A stretch of 46,445 nt of DNA from Firmicutes bacterium ZOR0006 (GCA_000798955.1 JTLC01000037.1:36325-82769), one strand, 5' to 3'; shown: positions 31,781-41,751, counted from the stretch's first letter. Program-made: numbers and translations. Notes: generated by a model not told the origin, from the sequence alone.

Positions 31781-32453
31781 CAAGAACCTCCAATGTATAA
31801 CCTAAGTTACGAACAGATTTAATCTTCACATTAGATTCTAGATTTTCTAATTTTTTACGAACTGCTGACAAATGAGCCCAGACGACATTGATTTCACTAT
31901 CGCTATCATAACCCCAGATTCGCTCCATAAACTGTTCAGAAGCGATATACCTCCCCTGATTGCGGAAAAGAAGTTCTAATAATTGATATTCTTTATTGGC
32001 GAGTGGTAGTCTTCCTTTTGCAGTCGCGACTTCGTAAGTAACACGGCTCAAGATTGTATTACCTACTTGTAAATCAGATGTTAATTCTTCCTTTTCGCGC
32101 CGTGTCATCGCTCGAATACGAGCAAGGAGTTCTTTGGCAGCAAACGGTTTGGTCAAATAGTCGTCAGCGCCACTATCGAGTCCTAATACCTTATCATCCA
32201 CTTCACTCTTGGCGGTCAGCAATAAGATTGGTGTTTTATTTTTATTGGCTCGTAACGTTTTTAATACGGAAATTCCGTCCACTTTTGGGAGCATAATATC
32301 TAAAATGACCCCATCATAAGCGCTATCACTCATTAAATAATCAAGTGCCTCCTGCCCATCAAAAACAGTATCTACCGAGTATTTGTTCAAGGTTAAAATT
32401 TCTGTTAACGCCTCAGCCAGTGCTTTTTCATCTTCAACAACTAATAAACGCAT
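31770..32453 (-). CDS. OmpR-family response regulator
   Basis: 227 residues. The receiver domain (1-120) has acidic residues E7/D8, the phospho-acceptor D52 in VILDIMLPK, Thr in LLLTAK and Lys in LTKPF. The C-terminal winged helix (130-225) ends KIKSVRNLGYTLEV, and the recognition helix includes INVVWAHLSAVRKKL. Members of this family bind direct repeats; such repeats lie before this gene and before the VTC operon, suggesting autoregulation and control of the polyphosphate-like operon. It is not a close match to CiaR by eye although the boxes are similar. Confidence 0.92.
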   Translation of the reverse strand: MRLLVVEDEKALAEALTEILTLNKYSVDTVFDGQEALDYLMSDSAYDGVILDIMLPKVDGISVLKTLRANKNKTPILLLTAKSEVDDKVLGLDSGADDYLTKPFAAKELLARIRAMTRREKEELTSDLQVGNTILSRVTYEVATAKGRLPLANKEYQLLELLFRNQGRYIASEQFMERIWGYDSDSEINVVWAHLSAVRKKLENLESNVKIKSVRNLGYTLEVLDGQ

Positions 32454-32481
32454 CCAACCACTCCTTTTTGTTATTAACTCT

Positions 32482-32513
32482 ATACTATCAATTGTACTTA
32501 AATTCTACTTAAA
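32482..32513 (-). promoter_or_regulatory. promoter of the two-component operon with CiaR-like direct repeat
   Basis: TTTAAG (32513-32508), TAGAA, TTTAAG (32502-32497), nine bases, then a -10-like TAGTAT (32487-32482). Matches the spacing of the site before the VTC gene. Confidence 0.7.
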
Positions 32514-32544
32514 CTGATAGTAGCAAATCACTAAAAAAGCTAAT

Positions 32545-32588
32545 AAAAAAATAAGAGGCTACCTCGTTTGCACACGAGACAGCCTCTT
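32545..32588 (-). terminator. terminator of rel-dtd
   Basis: AAGAGGCTGTCTCGT and ACGAGGTAGCCTCTT pair on the minus strand, followed by ATTTTTTT; it stands right after the dtd stop. Confidence 0.88.
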
Positions 32589-32595
32589 TGCTTCA

Positions 32596-33045
32596 TTAGG
32601 CGAGTTCGGTCGAATCAATCACAATTGTGACTGGTCCGTCATTGATTAAACTGACTTGCATATCGGCTCCAAAAATTCCTGTTGCTACCGGAATCCCAGC
32701 AATACGTAGTTGTTCATTAAACGCTTCATATAGTGGAATTGCTTGTTCAGGACGCGCAGCACGCGTAAATGACGGCCGGTTCCCTTTTCTACAATCACCA
32801 TACAATGTAAATTGTGAAATCGATAAAATTTCACCACCAACACGTTCAATATTCCAATTCATCTTCCCGTCTTCATCTTCGAAAATCCGCAATCCGACAA
32901 TCTTTTTAACCAGTTTCGCGACTGTTTCCGTTGTATCTTCAGCACAAAAACCGACTAGAATTACAAATCCATGCGAAATTTGTCCAACAACTTGTTGATC
33001 AACTTCAACTTTTGCTGCCTTTGCTCTTTGAATTACTACTTTCAT
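32596..33045 (-). CDS. dtd: D-aminoacyl-tRNA deacylase
   Basis: 149 residues, usual length for DTD. Signature sequences: N-terminal [16 protein letters not shown], the active-site [11 protein letters not shown], and the C-terminal INDGPVT, the NxGPVT cis-Gly-Pro motif that selects against L-amino acids. It removes D-amino acids (and glycine from tRNA-Ala) wrongly attached to tRNA. Follows rel by 24 bases with GAGAGGA before the ATG; the rel-dtd order is widespread in Firmicutes. Confidence 0.96.
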   Translation of the reverse strand: MKVVIQRAKAAKVEVDQQVVGQISHGFVILVGFCAEDTTETVAKLVKKIVGLRIFEDEDGKMNWNIERVGGEILSISQFTLYGDCRKGNRPSFTRAARPEQAIPLYEAFNEQLRIAGIPVATGIFGADMQVSLINDGPVTIVIDSTELA

Positions 33046-33069
33046 CTTGATATCCTCTCATCTGCTGTA

Positions 33070-35277
33070 TTATTTTGTCGTTCGTTCAATGGTATACACA
33101 CCAGAGATTTTCTGAATACTTAGTTTAATTTTATCTAACTGCATTGTATCTACGGCTGTCACAGTTAATCGAGTTGTCACTGTACTATCATGATTGACCG
33201 TTGAAGTAATATCAATAATATCCGTTTTAACCGCATATAACGAATTAATAATTTCACTCAACAAACCTGGTCGATCAAAGGAAATAACTCGTAGGTAGAC
33301 TTTATGTTTCGTTTTTTCAATATTTTCTGCCCAACCAACATTGATAAAACGTTCACCCATTTGTTTCACACTTGGACAGTCGGTACGATGCACAATAATC
33401 CCTTTCCCTTTACTAATATAACCGACAATGGGATCATTGGGAATTGGTGCACAGCAGTTCGCTAAATTGATTAAGACATTATCAACGTCATTTCCAATAG
33501 TAATCACATTTTTTGGTGTTTTGACTGGCGCTTGTGGTTCATTTTTGATAATCGTATTATTATCATCACTATGTAAATCTCGCGTATCTTTTGGCTGACC
33601 TAATAGTTTATTGATAAAGACACGAACCGATAGGCTCCCACTTCCAATCGCAATATAGGCTTCTTCCAATGATTTTTGACCGTATCGCTCTAAAGTTGCA
33701 TTCAGATCCGAAGAATTGATAAAATCTTGCCATTCTAATCCCCGAATTTCAAGTTCACGCTCAATAAAGTCTTTCCCATGCATAATATTTTCATCACGAC
33801 GAATGTGTTTAAAATATTGTCGAATTTTTGATTTCGCATGGCCAGTCTTCACAATACGTAACCATGATTCCGATGGCTTCGCTGACGACGAAGTCAAGAC
33901 TTCTACAACATCTCCGGTTTTTAATTCGTATGAAATTGGGACAATGCGATTATTTACTTTAAATCCTGTCGCTTTATTTCCGACCTCTGAGTGAATACGA
34001 TACGCAAAATCTAGTGGTGTCGCACTGCTTGTTAAACTATAGACATCGCCTCGTGGTGTAAAGACATAGACGTTTGCTGATAGCACGTCTGCCTTCACTG
34101 CTTCGATAAATTCAGTTTCATTCGTTGTATCATCAGCATCTTCAATAATCGCTTTAATTTCTTTGAAAATTTTGACTTCTTGTTCCATCTGCCGCTGTTC
34201 TTGTTCCGAAGTCATCACGTTATTCTCTTTGTATGCCCAGTGAGCTGCGATTCCGTATTCGGCAATGCGATCCATTTCATGCGTCCGAATTTGCACTTCG
34301 AAAATTGTGCCTTGGTCGCCTAACACCGTTGTATGCAATGATTGGTACATATTCGGTTTTGGCATAGCAATATAATCTTTGATTCGGTTTGGAATAGGCC
34401 GATATTCGTTATGAATAAACCCTAAAATTGCATAGCAGTCACGGACTGTATCTGTTAAGATCCGAATTGCAAGTAAATCAAAAATTTCGTTAAAGTCTTT
34501 GCCCTTTTCAACAACCTTTTTGTAAATACTATACATATTCTTGATACGTCCCTGAATTTCAAATTCAATTTCTTGTTCATCTAAAATCGTCGAAATTCGT
34601 TTCATCATCGCATCAAGAGCGTGTAGCCGTTCTTCTTGGCGCTTATTGACTAACGCCGCCATTTCGTAATAGTGATCACGATGTAGAATTTTAAAAGAAA
34701 TATCCTCAAGCTCTGATTTAATTTTATAAATTCCGAGTCGATGGGCAATTGGTACTAAAATATCCATCGTTTCTTGGGCAATGCGTTTTTGTTTTTCTTC
34801 GCGTAAATTTCCAATTGTGCGCATATTATGTAAACGATCAGCCAATTTAATAATAATCACGCGGACATCTTCAACCATTGAAATAATTAATTTCTGATAA
34901 TTTGCCGATGTCGCATCACTAGCACGATATTGGAGCTTATCTAATTTTGTTACGCCACTGACAAGCTTTGCCACTTGGGGACCAAATTCTTTCGCAATTT
35001 CCTCTAAAGTAATTGGTGTATCCTCAACAACATCATGTAAAAATCCGGCAGCAATTGTTGCTGGCCCGACCGTTAATGTTGTTAAAATATACGCAACACT
35101 AATTGGGTGAATAATATATGGTTCTCCAGATTTGCGATATTGATTTTCATGAGCCTTTTTTGCCCATTGATATGCTCGTTCAATCAAGTCGATATCTTCT
35201 GGTTTTGTGATATATGTCCGCACATTTTGCATTACTTCTTCATAACTATAGGTAGCGCGTTTACGCTCTGATTTCAT
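33070..35277 (-). CDS. rel: bifunctional (p)ppGpp synthetase/hydrolase
   Basis: 735 residues from ATG 35277 (GAGGGTGG just upstream; a TTG seven codons earlier lies before that site). Order of domains: HD hydrolase (AGFLHDVVEDT, H81-D82), synthetase (about 230-350, with DYIAMPKPNMYQSLHTTV and RTHEMDRIAEYGIAAHW), TGS (VFTPRGDVYSLTSSATPLDFAYRIH), zinc-finger/helical region, and a C-terminal ACT domain (YLRVISFDRPGLLSEI). Both catalytic halves look intact, so it can make and degrade (p)ppGpp in the stringent response on ribosomes. Two genes further is apt-recJ, the usual neighbourhood. Confidence 0.96.
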   Translation of the reverse strand: MKSERKRATYSYEEVMQNVRTYITKPEDIDLIERAYQWAKKAHENQYRKSGEPYIIHPISVAYILTTLTVGPATIAAGFLHDVVEDTPITLEEIAKEFGPQVAKLVSGVTKLDKLQYRASDATSANYQKLIISMVEDVRVIIIKLADRLHNMRTIGNLREEKQKRIAQETMDILVPIAHRLGIYKIKSELEDISFKILHRDHYYEMAALVNKRQEERLHALDAMMKRISTILDEQEIEFEIQGRIKNMYSIYKKVVEKGKDFNEIFDLLAIRILTDTVRDCYAILGFIHNEYRPIPNRIKDYIAMPKPNMYQSLHTTVLGDQGTIFEVQIRTHEMDRIAEYGIAAHWAYKENNVMTSEQEQRQMEQEVKIFKEIKAIIEDADDTTNETEFIEAVKADVLSANVYVFTPRGDVYSLTSSATPLDFAYRIHSEVGNKATGFKVNNRIVPISYELKTGDVVEVLTSSSAKPSESWLRIVKTGHAKSKIRQYFKHIRRDENIMHGKDFIERELEIRGLEWQDFINSSDLNATLERYGQKSLEEAYIAIGSGSLSVRVFINKLLGQPKDTRDLHSDDNNTIIKNEPQAPVKTPKNVITIGNDVDNVLINLANCCAPIPNDPIVGYISKGKGIIVHRTDCPSVKQMGERFINVGWAENIEKTKHKVYLRVISFDRPGLLSEIINSLYAVKTDIIDITSTVNHDSTVTTRLTVTAVDTMQLDKIKLSIQKISGVYTIERTTK

Positions 35278-35415
35278 ATTTCCACCCTCTAATTCCAAAT
35301 TAATATATATTCAAAACTTTAGCAGAAAAAGCACTGAATGTCACCTATATTATGATATTTCACTGTTTTGGTTTTTCTGTCATTTAAAATAAAAGCGATT
35401 CTCATCCTATTTTTG

Positions 35416-35443
35416 TTGCTTTCAACAGCTAAAAGCGTATACT
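35416..35443 (+). promoter_or_regulatory. promoter of the small membrane protein gene
   Basis: TTGCTT (35416-35421), 16 bases, TATACT (35438-35443), about 35 bases before the ATG at 35479. Confidence 0.55.
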
Positions 35444-35478
35444 CGTAACAACAATTATTCTGAAAGTAGGGATGACTT

Positions 35479-35955
35479 ATGAATGAAAAATTACAACATC
35501 GCTTGCATTTGGCAAGTACACTCGGGGTTGTGGGATCAATTTTGGCAATCATCACATCAACACTCGCAACATTAGGAAGTTTAATCACAATTCTTGTCGG
35601 CAGTGTTATTTCATCAGCAACACTTGGTGCTTGGTTAGAACCTGTTCTCAAATCGCCTTATTATACTGATCAACTTGATTCGATGATGATTTTACAAAAT
35701 CTTGATTTTCTCAAAGGCGGCATCGTTATTTCAGGAATTATTGTCTTTATTCTCGGGCTACTCTTTATCTTCTTTTCCGTAAAAATGTTACATTTCTCTC
35801 GTGAATATCGCACTGATTTAAACCATCAACACGCTATTTATATGATTGTTTTTTCTGTTTTCCTCATTTTTTCAGGACGTCCTCTCTGCGGTGCCCTTTT
35901 ACTCACAAGTGGTATTCTTGCTTACACTGTCAAAGAGCAATTGCTTGAAACATAA
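35479..35955 (+). CDS. small integral membrane protein, possibly DUF4064-like
   Basis: 158 residues with four hydrophobic segments: about 10-35 (GVVGSILAIITSTLATLGSLI), 38-55, 75-97 (GGIVISGIIVFILGLLFIFFSV) and 115-148. Short polar loops, no catalytic motif. The layout of two helices, a short extracytoplasmic segment with DSMM, and two more helices reminds me of DUF4064-type proteins, but this is weak. The only plus-strand gene between rel and apt, with its own promoter and a terminator shared with apt. Function unknown. Confidence 0.7.
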   Translation: MNEKLQHRLHLASTLGVVGSILAIITSTLATLGSLITILVGSVISSATLGAWLEPVLKSPYYTDQLDSMMILQNLDFLKGGIVISGIIVFILGLLFIFFSVKMLHFSREYRTDLNHQHAIYMIVFSVFLIFSGRPLCGALLLTSGILAYTVKEQLLET

Positions 35956-35965
35956 TGAAATCAAA

Positions 35966-35991
35966 AAAAGAAGCGGTTTGCCGCTTCTTTT
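35966..35991. terminator. bidirectional terminator between membrane protein gene and apt
   Basis: AAAAGAAGCGG, loop TTTG, CCGCTTCTTTT: an 11-bp perfect stem with A and T runs. Confidence 0.88.
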
Positions 35992-35998
35992 TACTCTT

Positions 35999-36514
35999 TT
36001 AGTAGTTCATTACCGTCATGACATTATAACCAGCTAATTTTTCACGCCCGTTTAAATCGTCTAATTCAATTAAGAATCCTAATCCGGCAACAACGCCACC
36101 TAATCCTTCAATTAGGTTAACAGTTGCTTCAACAGTTCCACCAGTAGCTAATAAATCATCAATAATGACAACACGTTGTCCTGGTAAAATTGAATCTTTA
36201 TGCATACATAATGTATTTGATCCGTACTCTAAATCGTACTCTAACTCAACTGTTTCACGTGGTAATTTTCCTGGTTTCCGCACAGGTGCAAAACCAATAC
36301 CTAATTCAAATGCTGCTGGACATCCAAAGATGAATCCACGTGCTTCTGGACCAACGATTACGTCTGCATTACACTCACGTGCAAAATCAACAAATAATTG
36401 CGTAGCATATTTATACGCTTCACCATTGCTCATCAACGGCGTAATATCGCGGAATAAAATTCCTTCTTTTGGGAAGTTCTCTACATCAGCTACAAATTGT
36501 TTTAAATCCATCAT
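35999..36514 (-). CDS. apt: adenine phosphoribosyltransferase
   Basis: 171 residues, typical length. The PRPP-binding motif is [13 protein letters not shown] at about 115-127; the N-terminal [14 protein letters not shown] and [10 protein letters not shown] are Apt-specific. Salvages adenine to AMP. Its ATG overlaps the recJ stop (ATGA), so translation is coupled, and AAAGGAGAG lies just upstream inside recJ. The recJ-apt order is conserved in Firmicutes, usually followed by rel; here a small divergent membrane protein gene separates apt from rel. Confidence 0.97.
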   Translation of the reverse strand: MMDLKQFVADVENFPKEGILFRDITPLMSNGEAYKYATQLFVDFARECNADVIVGPEARGFIFGCPAAFELGIGFAPVRKPGKLPRETVELEYDLEYGSNTLCMHKDSILPGQRVVIIDDLLATGGTVEATVNLIEGLGGVVAGLGFLIELDDLNGREKLAGYNVMTVMNY

Positions 36515-38673
36515 TTATTCTCTCCTTTAATTCCATGTTCAATCAACAAGCGAACATTATTTGGATCTCTTAAAATCGTTGCCAACGATTGTTGATGCAT
36601 TAACTTGCGATACATCGCTGACTGATTCAGATCCACCTTCTGTACTTGTGGTTTGAACTGAATAACACCACTATCAATTATAACAAATTCTAGCTCCGAA
36701 AAGACAGTTAGAATGCTATTAAGATAGGCTTGTGATAATTGCAGATGCTGCCACACATAGTGTTCTAAATCATTGACCGTTATATGTTGGTATTGTTGTA
36801 ACAATCGGTAAACGGTAATGAAATCCGGGCGACTCACTTGTCGGTGTTGGTAAAACCGTTGGTGAATCAAAATTTTATTTTTATCTTGGACAAGTTGTCG
36901 CAACGTCGCAACGTCAGCGGGAACAGACTCGATGAAGATGTCATTCTCATCTAATGTGACCGGTGGTTGGCAGTATTCAATTGCTTGTGTATTCGCACGG
37001 AGCGTTTCAAGCATTAACTGTGGTTTATCGATGTTACGCCATGTATTGACATTCAGCGTACCAATAACATCAAAATAGGCTGGTGTTTGCAAATGCTGTG
37101 CCAGTGCTCCTTGTTGAAAGCCAACGACATCAATTGCTTGTTCAACTTGCATAATCTGCATTTTCAAATGTTTTTGATCACTTCCCATTGTTTTCGCATC
37201 TGCGACACTCACTTGTGGAATGCAAATAATTGGTTTCGGATTCCCAATCCCAAAAGGTGCCAAAAAGTCGAGTGCTTTAATTGCTTCAACACTAATTTGA
37301 TCAATAGATGTTAATACATCAATCTGAATCGCTTCTTGACAAACAATATGGTGCTCTTCAAAATATGTTTGAATTGCTAGTTGAAAGGCCTCAATATTTT
37401 CTACAGGTAACGTAATTCCGGCTGCGTGCTGGTGACCACCAAAACGTGTCAAGAGTTCGCCCATCGTGAGCAGCATCTCCATTAGGTGTAAATCACCAAA
37501 CGCTCGGGCCGACCCTGTCGCAGTTCCTGTTGTTTCATCAATCACCAAGCTAATGACCGGCTTATGAAAATGATGCATCAATCTCGTGGCCACAATTCCG
37601 GCAACACCTTTATGATTATATGTGCTTGCATGTACAAGACAATCATATTGAGTCGTCCCTTGTGCTTCAAGTTGCACAATTGCTTGTTCTGCAATTTCAC
37701 TAACAAGTTGCTGACGCTGCTCATTTAAGCTTTGAAGTTCATTGGCAATATCTTCGGCTAAATATTCATCGTCGGTCATAAATAATTCGACTACGAGTGA
37801 GGCGTCATCTAGTCTCCCAGCTGCATTCATTCGTGGCCCCATATAAAAACCAATACTTTCTTCATCAAGAAATTCTTGTGACAAGCCACAAACTCGAATC
37901 AAATGCTTTAAACCGAGTTCTTGTGTTGTTTGCAATGTCCGTAAGCCTCGCTTGACAAGGTAATGATTTTCATCAATTAACGGTACCATATCCGCAACCG
38001 TTGATAATGCTGCGTACGCATAAAACTGTTCTGGAACTGTCTCTAACAATGCTTGGGCAAGTTTAAACGCAACACCACCACCACTTAAGCCTTTAAAAGG
38101 ATAGGCTTCATCAAGTTGCGGATGTAAAATTGCATACGCCGGTGGGAGTTCAGGTTTCGGATCATGGTGATCAGTCACAATGACATCAATGCCTAATGAT
38201 TGGGCATGAGCAACAGCTTCGATTGCCGCAATTCCATTATCAACAGTAATAATGATTTTTGCACCACGTTCATGGGCTTCATCTACAATTCGCTCATTAA
38301 TCCCATAACCATCAATAAATCGATTCGGGATGATGAAATCAGCATGTACCCCAAGTTGACGAAATGTTTGGAGCACAATTGTTGTGGCACTCATACCATC
38401 GACATCATAATCGCCACAGACAAGAATTGGTTCATCCTGAGCAATGGCTGTTCGTAAACGCGTCACGACTTTTTGCATTTCAGTAAATAAATATGGTGAA
38501 TGTAAGCTTTGCTCGCTCATTTGGACAAAGTTAGCAATTGCTTCTTTCGTTGTTAATCCCCGATTCATACATAATTCGACAACGAGCCGCGGGAGTTGTA
38601 ACTGTTGCATCAAAGCTGTAACCAATTGTTCATCCACCATCGCAGGGAATTGCCACTTTTTTTGATTTATCAT
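36511..38673 (-). CDS. recJ: single-stranded-DNA-specific exonuclease RecJ
   Basis: 720 residues. DHH-family motifs appear in order: [15 protein letters not shown] (metal-binding Asp), a region with [17 protein letters not shown], the STVADMVPL segment, then the DHHA1 end with [11 protein letters not shown]. An OB-like domain and the long C-terminal extension found in Gram-positive RecJ follow. Degrades single-stranded DNA 5' to 3' in recombination and mismatch repair. Ends in the ATGA overlap with apt. Confidence 0.95.
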   Translation of the reverse strand: MINQKKWQFPAMVDEQLVTALMQQLQLPRLVVELCMNRGLTTKEAIANFVQMSEQSLHSPYLFTEMQKVVTRLRTAIAQDEPILVCGDYDVDGMSATTIVLQTFRQLGVHADFIIPNRFIDGYGINERIVDEAHERGAKIIITVDNGIAAIEAVAHAQSLGIDVIVTDHHDPKPELPPAYAILHPQLDEAYPFKGLSGGGVAFKLAQALLETVPEQFYAYAALSTVADMVPLIDENHYLVKRGLRTLQTTQELGLKHLIRVCGLSQEFLDEESIGFYMGPRMNAAGRLDDASLVVELFMTDDEYLAEDIANELQSLNEQRQQLVSEIAEQAIVQLEAQGTTQYDCLVHASTYNHKGVAGIVATRLMHHFHKPVISLVIDETTGTATGSARAFGDLHLMEMLLTMGELLTRFGGHQHAAGITLPVENIEAFQLAIQTYFEEHHIVCQEAIQIDVLTSIDQISVEAIKALDFLAPFGIGNPKPIICIPQVSVADAKTMGSDQKHLKMQIMQVEQAIDVVGFQQGALAQHLQTPAYFDVIGTLNVNTWRNIDKPQLMLETLRANTQAIEYCQPPVTLDENDIFIESVPADVATLRQLVQDKNKILIHQRFYQHRQVSRPDFITVYRLLQQYQHITVNDLEHYVWQHLQLSQAYLNSILTVFSELEFVIIDSGVIQFKPQVQKVDLNQSAMYRKLMHQQSLATILRDPNNVRLLIEHGIKGENK

Positions 38674-38788
38674 AAAAATTCTTCCTTTTACCTTTATTCT
38701 TCCGAATCCGCTAACTCAAAAATGTCTTGAGCACAATAGTTTATGATACGGTATTTAGGCAAAAAAAACAAGTAGTGATGACCAAATT

Positions 38789-39559
38789 TTAGTCGAGTAA
38801 TCCAAGTTGTTTCACTGCTTTTGCTAAACCATTTTCAAGTACACCATCGGTTACATATGTTGCTAAAGCTTTTACTGTTGGATGGGCAGCCCCCATTGCG
38901 ATACTTGTTTTTGCCAATTCAAACATTTCGATGTCATTTAAACCATCACCAAAGACGATTAAATCCTCTGGTGTTAAGTTCACATGGTTTAAGAATTGCG
39001 TTAATCCATTTGCTTTTGAACCTGTCTTCGAAACAATATCGGCAGCAGCTGGATGGAATCGCACCATCCGAATCGCACCATCTGTTGGGAAGGCATCATT
39101 GGCTGGATGATTTTCGGGAACAAATGCCCAAAGTTGATAAATTGGTGTTGTTTGGTAAAAATTCGGATCGATATCATATGTATCTAACCAATGGCGCATC
39201 ACTTCGGCAACGGCTTCATTTTTTTCTGATAACTTCGTATCATGCTCACCAATACATCCATAGGCAAACCCATGTTCATTACAATACGCAATTGCTTGCT
39301 CAACATCTTCACGGGGAATTGGGTTATGGTAAATGCGTTCATTTTGATATTCTACATACTGTCCATTAATTGTCACGCAGGCTTGAACTGGTAATTGCTC
39401 AATTACCCACTCGGCAAAATAACGGGCACGACCTGTGGCAATACCAATAATATGGCCTTTTTCTGCTAATGCCTGAATTGCATCAATTGCGCTTTGGGGT
39501 AATGTGTGGCTCTCCTTATCAACTAAAGTATCATCAATATCAAAAAAAATTGCTTTCAT
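38789..39559 (-). CDS. HAD-superfamily Cof-type phosphatase
   Basis: 256 residues. Motif I FFDIDDTLVDKE with the nucleophile Asp and DxD, motif II in GIATGRARYFA, a C2 cap (about 80-185), motif III Lys in KTGSKANGL, and motif IV VFGDGLNDIEMFELA. This is the HAD-IIB (Cof) group, which hydrolyses sugar or flavin phosphates with broad specificity. Single gene between recJ and rnjA; no strong terminator seen after it. Substrate unknown. Confidence 0.9.
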   Translation of the reverse strand: MKAIFFDIDDTLVDKESHTLPQSAIDAIQALAEKGHIIGIATGRARYFAEWVIEQLPVQACVTINGQYVEYQNERIYHNPIPREDVEQAIAYCNEHGFAYGCIGEHDTKLSEKNEAVAEVMRHWLDTYDIDPNFYQTTPIYQLWAFVPENHPANDAFPTDGAIRMVRFHPAAADIVSKTGSKANGLTQFLNHVNLTPEDLIVFGDGLNDIEMFELAKTSIAMGAAHPTVKALATYVTDGVLENGLAKAVKQLGLLD

Positions 39560-39655
39560 CTGTCTCTACTCCTCTGACTTTTTCTGTGTTTATTGTATCA
39601 TAACTTGTTTTAGAATGCTAATTTCACTTTTTACCGACTCTGCAAGCGGTTGTAT

Positions 39656-39684
39656 TAGACAAGTAGTCAAAAAAAGCATATAAT
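39656..39684 (+). promoter_or_regulatory. promoter of rnjA
   Basis: TAGACA (39656-39661), 17 bases, TATAAT (39679-39684). A second TATAAT follows 17 bases on, so there may be two start points. The leader has a small GTTTCC/GGAAC hairpin. Confidence 0.65.
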
Positions 39685-39779
39685 GAATACAGCTATAATC
39701 GTTCGGATTTTACAAGTTTCCCTTCAGGAACGTTTTAAAATACAAAAGATATCGAAAATTGAAAGGAGTTTGTTTCTAT

Positions 39780-41462
39780 ATGGAATTTTTAAAACCACAT
39801 GAAACTGCCGTTTTCGCTCTCGGGGGCCTAAATGAAATCGGTAAAAACTGTTATTGTGTTGAACACAAAGACGAATTATTAATTATTGATGCCGGGATTA
39901 AATTTCCCGATGATAGCTTATTCGGAGTTGACTACGTCATCCCTGATTACAGCTATTTGGTTAAGAACCAAGAAAAAATTGTTGGGCTTGTGATTACACA
40001 TGGACATGAAGATCATATCGGAGGAATTCCCTTCTTATTAAAACAAGTACCAGTGAAGAAAATTTATGCTGGTCGCCTTGCTGCTGGCTTAATTCGCAAT
40101 AAACTTGAAGAACACCGCCTTTTACGAAAAGTTGAACTTATTGAGATTAGCGATGCGGACGTCCTCAAATTCAAGCATTTATCTGTAAGCTTCTTTACAA
40201 CAACTCACAGTATTCCTGATTCTTATGGGTTAGCGGTTAAAACACCAAATGGTACAATTGTTGAAACTGGAGACTTCCGCTTTGACTTTACACCGATTGG
40301 TGAACCTGCAGATTTAACAAAAATGGCTGAAATTGGTGCTCGTGGAGTTACCATGTTAATGTCTGATAGTACCAATAGTGAAATCCCTAACTTTACAATG
40401 AGTGAACGTAAGGTTGGTAAAAGCATTAAAAGTATTTTCCATAAAGCCAACGGTCGTGTTATTGTTGCAACCTTTGCTTCAAATGTGCACCGTGTTGCGC
40501 AAATTGTCGATGCTTCTTTACAAGCTGGGCGAAAAATTGCAATTTTCGGTCGGAGCATGGATAATGCCATTCGTCTTGCTCAAGAGCTCGGACATATTAC
40601 AGTTCCGGAAAATACCTTTATCTCTGAACGAGAAATTAATCAGTTACCAAGTAACGAAGTAACGATTATTTGTACTGGTTCTCAAGGAGAGGCTTTAGCA
40701 GCATTATCACGTATTGCGAATGGAACACACCGTCAGGTTTCAATTATCCCTGGTGATACTGTGATTTTCTCGTCATCACCAATTCCTGGTAATGCCAATA
40801 GTGTGAATCGTGTAATTAACCTTTTATATCGCGCCGGAGCAAATGTTATTCATGGAAAATTGAATAATGTCCATACATCAGGACATGCTTCACAAGAAGA
40901 ACAAAAATTGATGCTTCATCTAATCAAACCAAAATACTTCACACCGATGCATGGTGAATACCGTATGTTAAACTTACATGCGAAAATCGCCACTGAATGT
41001 GGTGTTCCAGAAGAAAATAATTTCATCATCCAAAATGGTGATGTTTTAGCGATGAACTGTGGTCGTGTCCGCCAAGCAGGCTCTATTCCGACTGGTGATG
41101 TTTACATTGATGGGAATAGTATTGGTGGAATTGGAAATGTCGTCATTCACGATCGTAAAATTCTTGCTGAATCTGGACTCCTTGTGGCAGTTGCTAGTGT
41201 TGATATGAAAACACGCCAATTGCTCTCAGGACCAACCATTGTTTCCCGTGGTTTTGTCTACGTAAATGAATCAGGAAATCTGATTAACAATGCTGAACGT
41301 TTAGTGCGTGAACGTCTTCGTGAAACACTAGCAAGTTCAAAGAAAACAATTACGTTTACTGATTTAAAACAAAGCTTTGCGGATGATTTGAAAAAATTCA
41401 TCATCGAACAAACAGGACGTGAACCAATGGTGCTACCAGTCATCATGGATATCAAAGAATAA
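39780..41462 (+). CDS. rnjA: ribonuclease J1
   Basis: 560 residues from ATG 39780, 11 bases after AAAGGAG. An earlier in-frame TTG overlaps that site. Metallo-beta-lactamase/beta-CASP RNase with FALGGLNEIGKN at the start, the zinc motif HGHEDHIGG (H74, H76, D78, H79), ETGDFRFD, the beta-CASP insert, SGHASQEEQ, and a C-terminal domain. The complete zinc motif and the GGLNEIGKN form fit J1 rather than J2. It acts in mRNA decay and rRNA maturation as a 5' exonuclease and endonuclease. Its TAA stop is the second to fourth base of the repeat array that follows. Confidence 0.94.
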   Translation: MEFLKPHETAVFALGGLNEIGKNCYCVEHKDELLIIDAGIKFPDDSLFGVDYVIPDYSYLVKNQEKIVGLVITHGHEDHIGGIPFLLKQVPVKKIYAGRLAAGLIRNKLEEHRLLRKVELIEISDADVLKFKHLSVSFFTTTHSIPDSYGLAVKTPNGTIVETGDFRFDFTPIGEPADLTKMAEIGARGVTMLMSDSTNSEIPNFTMSERKVGKSIKSIFHKANGRVIVATFASNVHRVAQIVDASLQAGRKIAIFGRSMDNAIRLAQELGHITVPENTFISEREINQLPSNEVTIICTGSQGEALAALSRIANGTHRQVSIIPGDTVIFSSSPIPGNANSVNRVINLLYRAGANVIHGKLNNVHTSGHASQEEQKLMLHLIKPKYFTPMHGEYRMLNLHAKIATECGVPEENNFIIQNGDVLAMNCGRVRQAGSIPTGDVYIDGNSIGGIGNVVIHDRKILAESGLLVAVASVDMKTRQLLSGPTIVSRGFVYVNESGNLINNAERLVRERLRETLASSKKTITFTDLKQSFADDLKKFIIEQTGREPMVLPVIMDIKE

Positions 41463-41604
41463 CCAAGTGCTGAGCACGGTTTTACAGATAAAGTATCCAA
41501 GGTAAAATCACTTCCGTTATGCCAGAAAATCTTCAGCAATTGAACAAAGCTATTCAAATTGATGGGGATGTCTGGCGAGGAAGTGAAGTGCGAAGCATGT
41601 TGCA
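41459..41604 (+). repeat. hairpin repeat unit 1 (146 bp)
   Basis: Starts with the boundary motif ATAACCAAGTGCTGA, ends GAAGCATGTTGCA. Holds hairpin 1 (TTTTAC/GTAAAA, 41480-41507) and hairpin 2 (TCACTTCC/GGAAGTGA with inner GCCAGA/TCTGGC and CAATT/AATTG, 41508-41586). Identical to unit 3. No credible gene; reading frames across it are just copies of each other. Confidence 0.85.
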
Positions 41605-41751
41605 ATAACCAAGTGCTGACACCGTTTTTCACAGCCTAGTATCTAAAGTGAAAAAGTGATGGCAACGAAAAAAAGGAAGTGATTGAATTATCAGAAAATG
41701 AGTTCAGTCACTTTCGTTTTTCAGCCAATCACTAGGTGGAAGCATGTTGCG
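41605..41751 (+). repeat. hairpin repeat unit 2 (147 bp), diverged interior
   Basis: Same boundary (ATAACCAAGTGCTGA) and end (GGAAGCATGTTGCG), but the inner sequence differs from units 1 and 3 while keeping the fold: hairpin 1 is TTTTTCAC/GTGAAAAA (41625-41655), hairpin 2 is AGTGATGGC/GCCAATCACT (41655-41733) with an inner GAAAAAAAGGAAGTGA / TCACTTTCGTTTTTC pairing. Confidence 0.8.
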
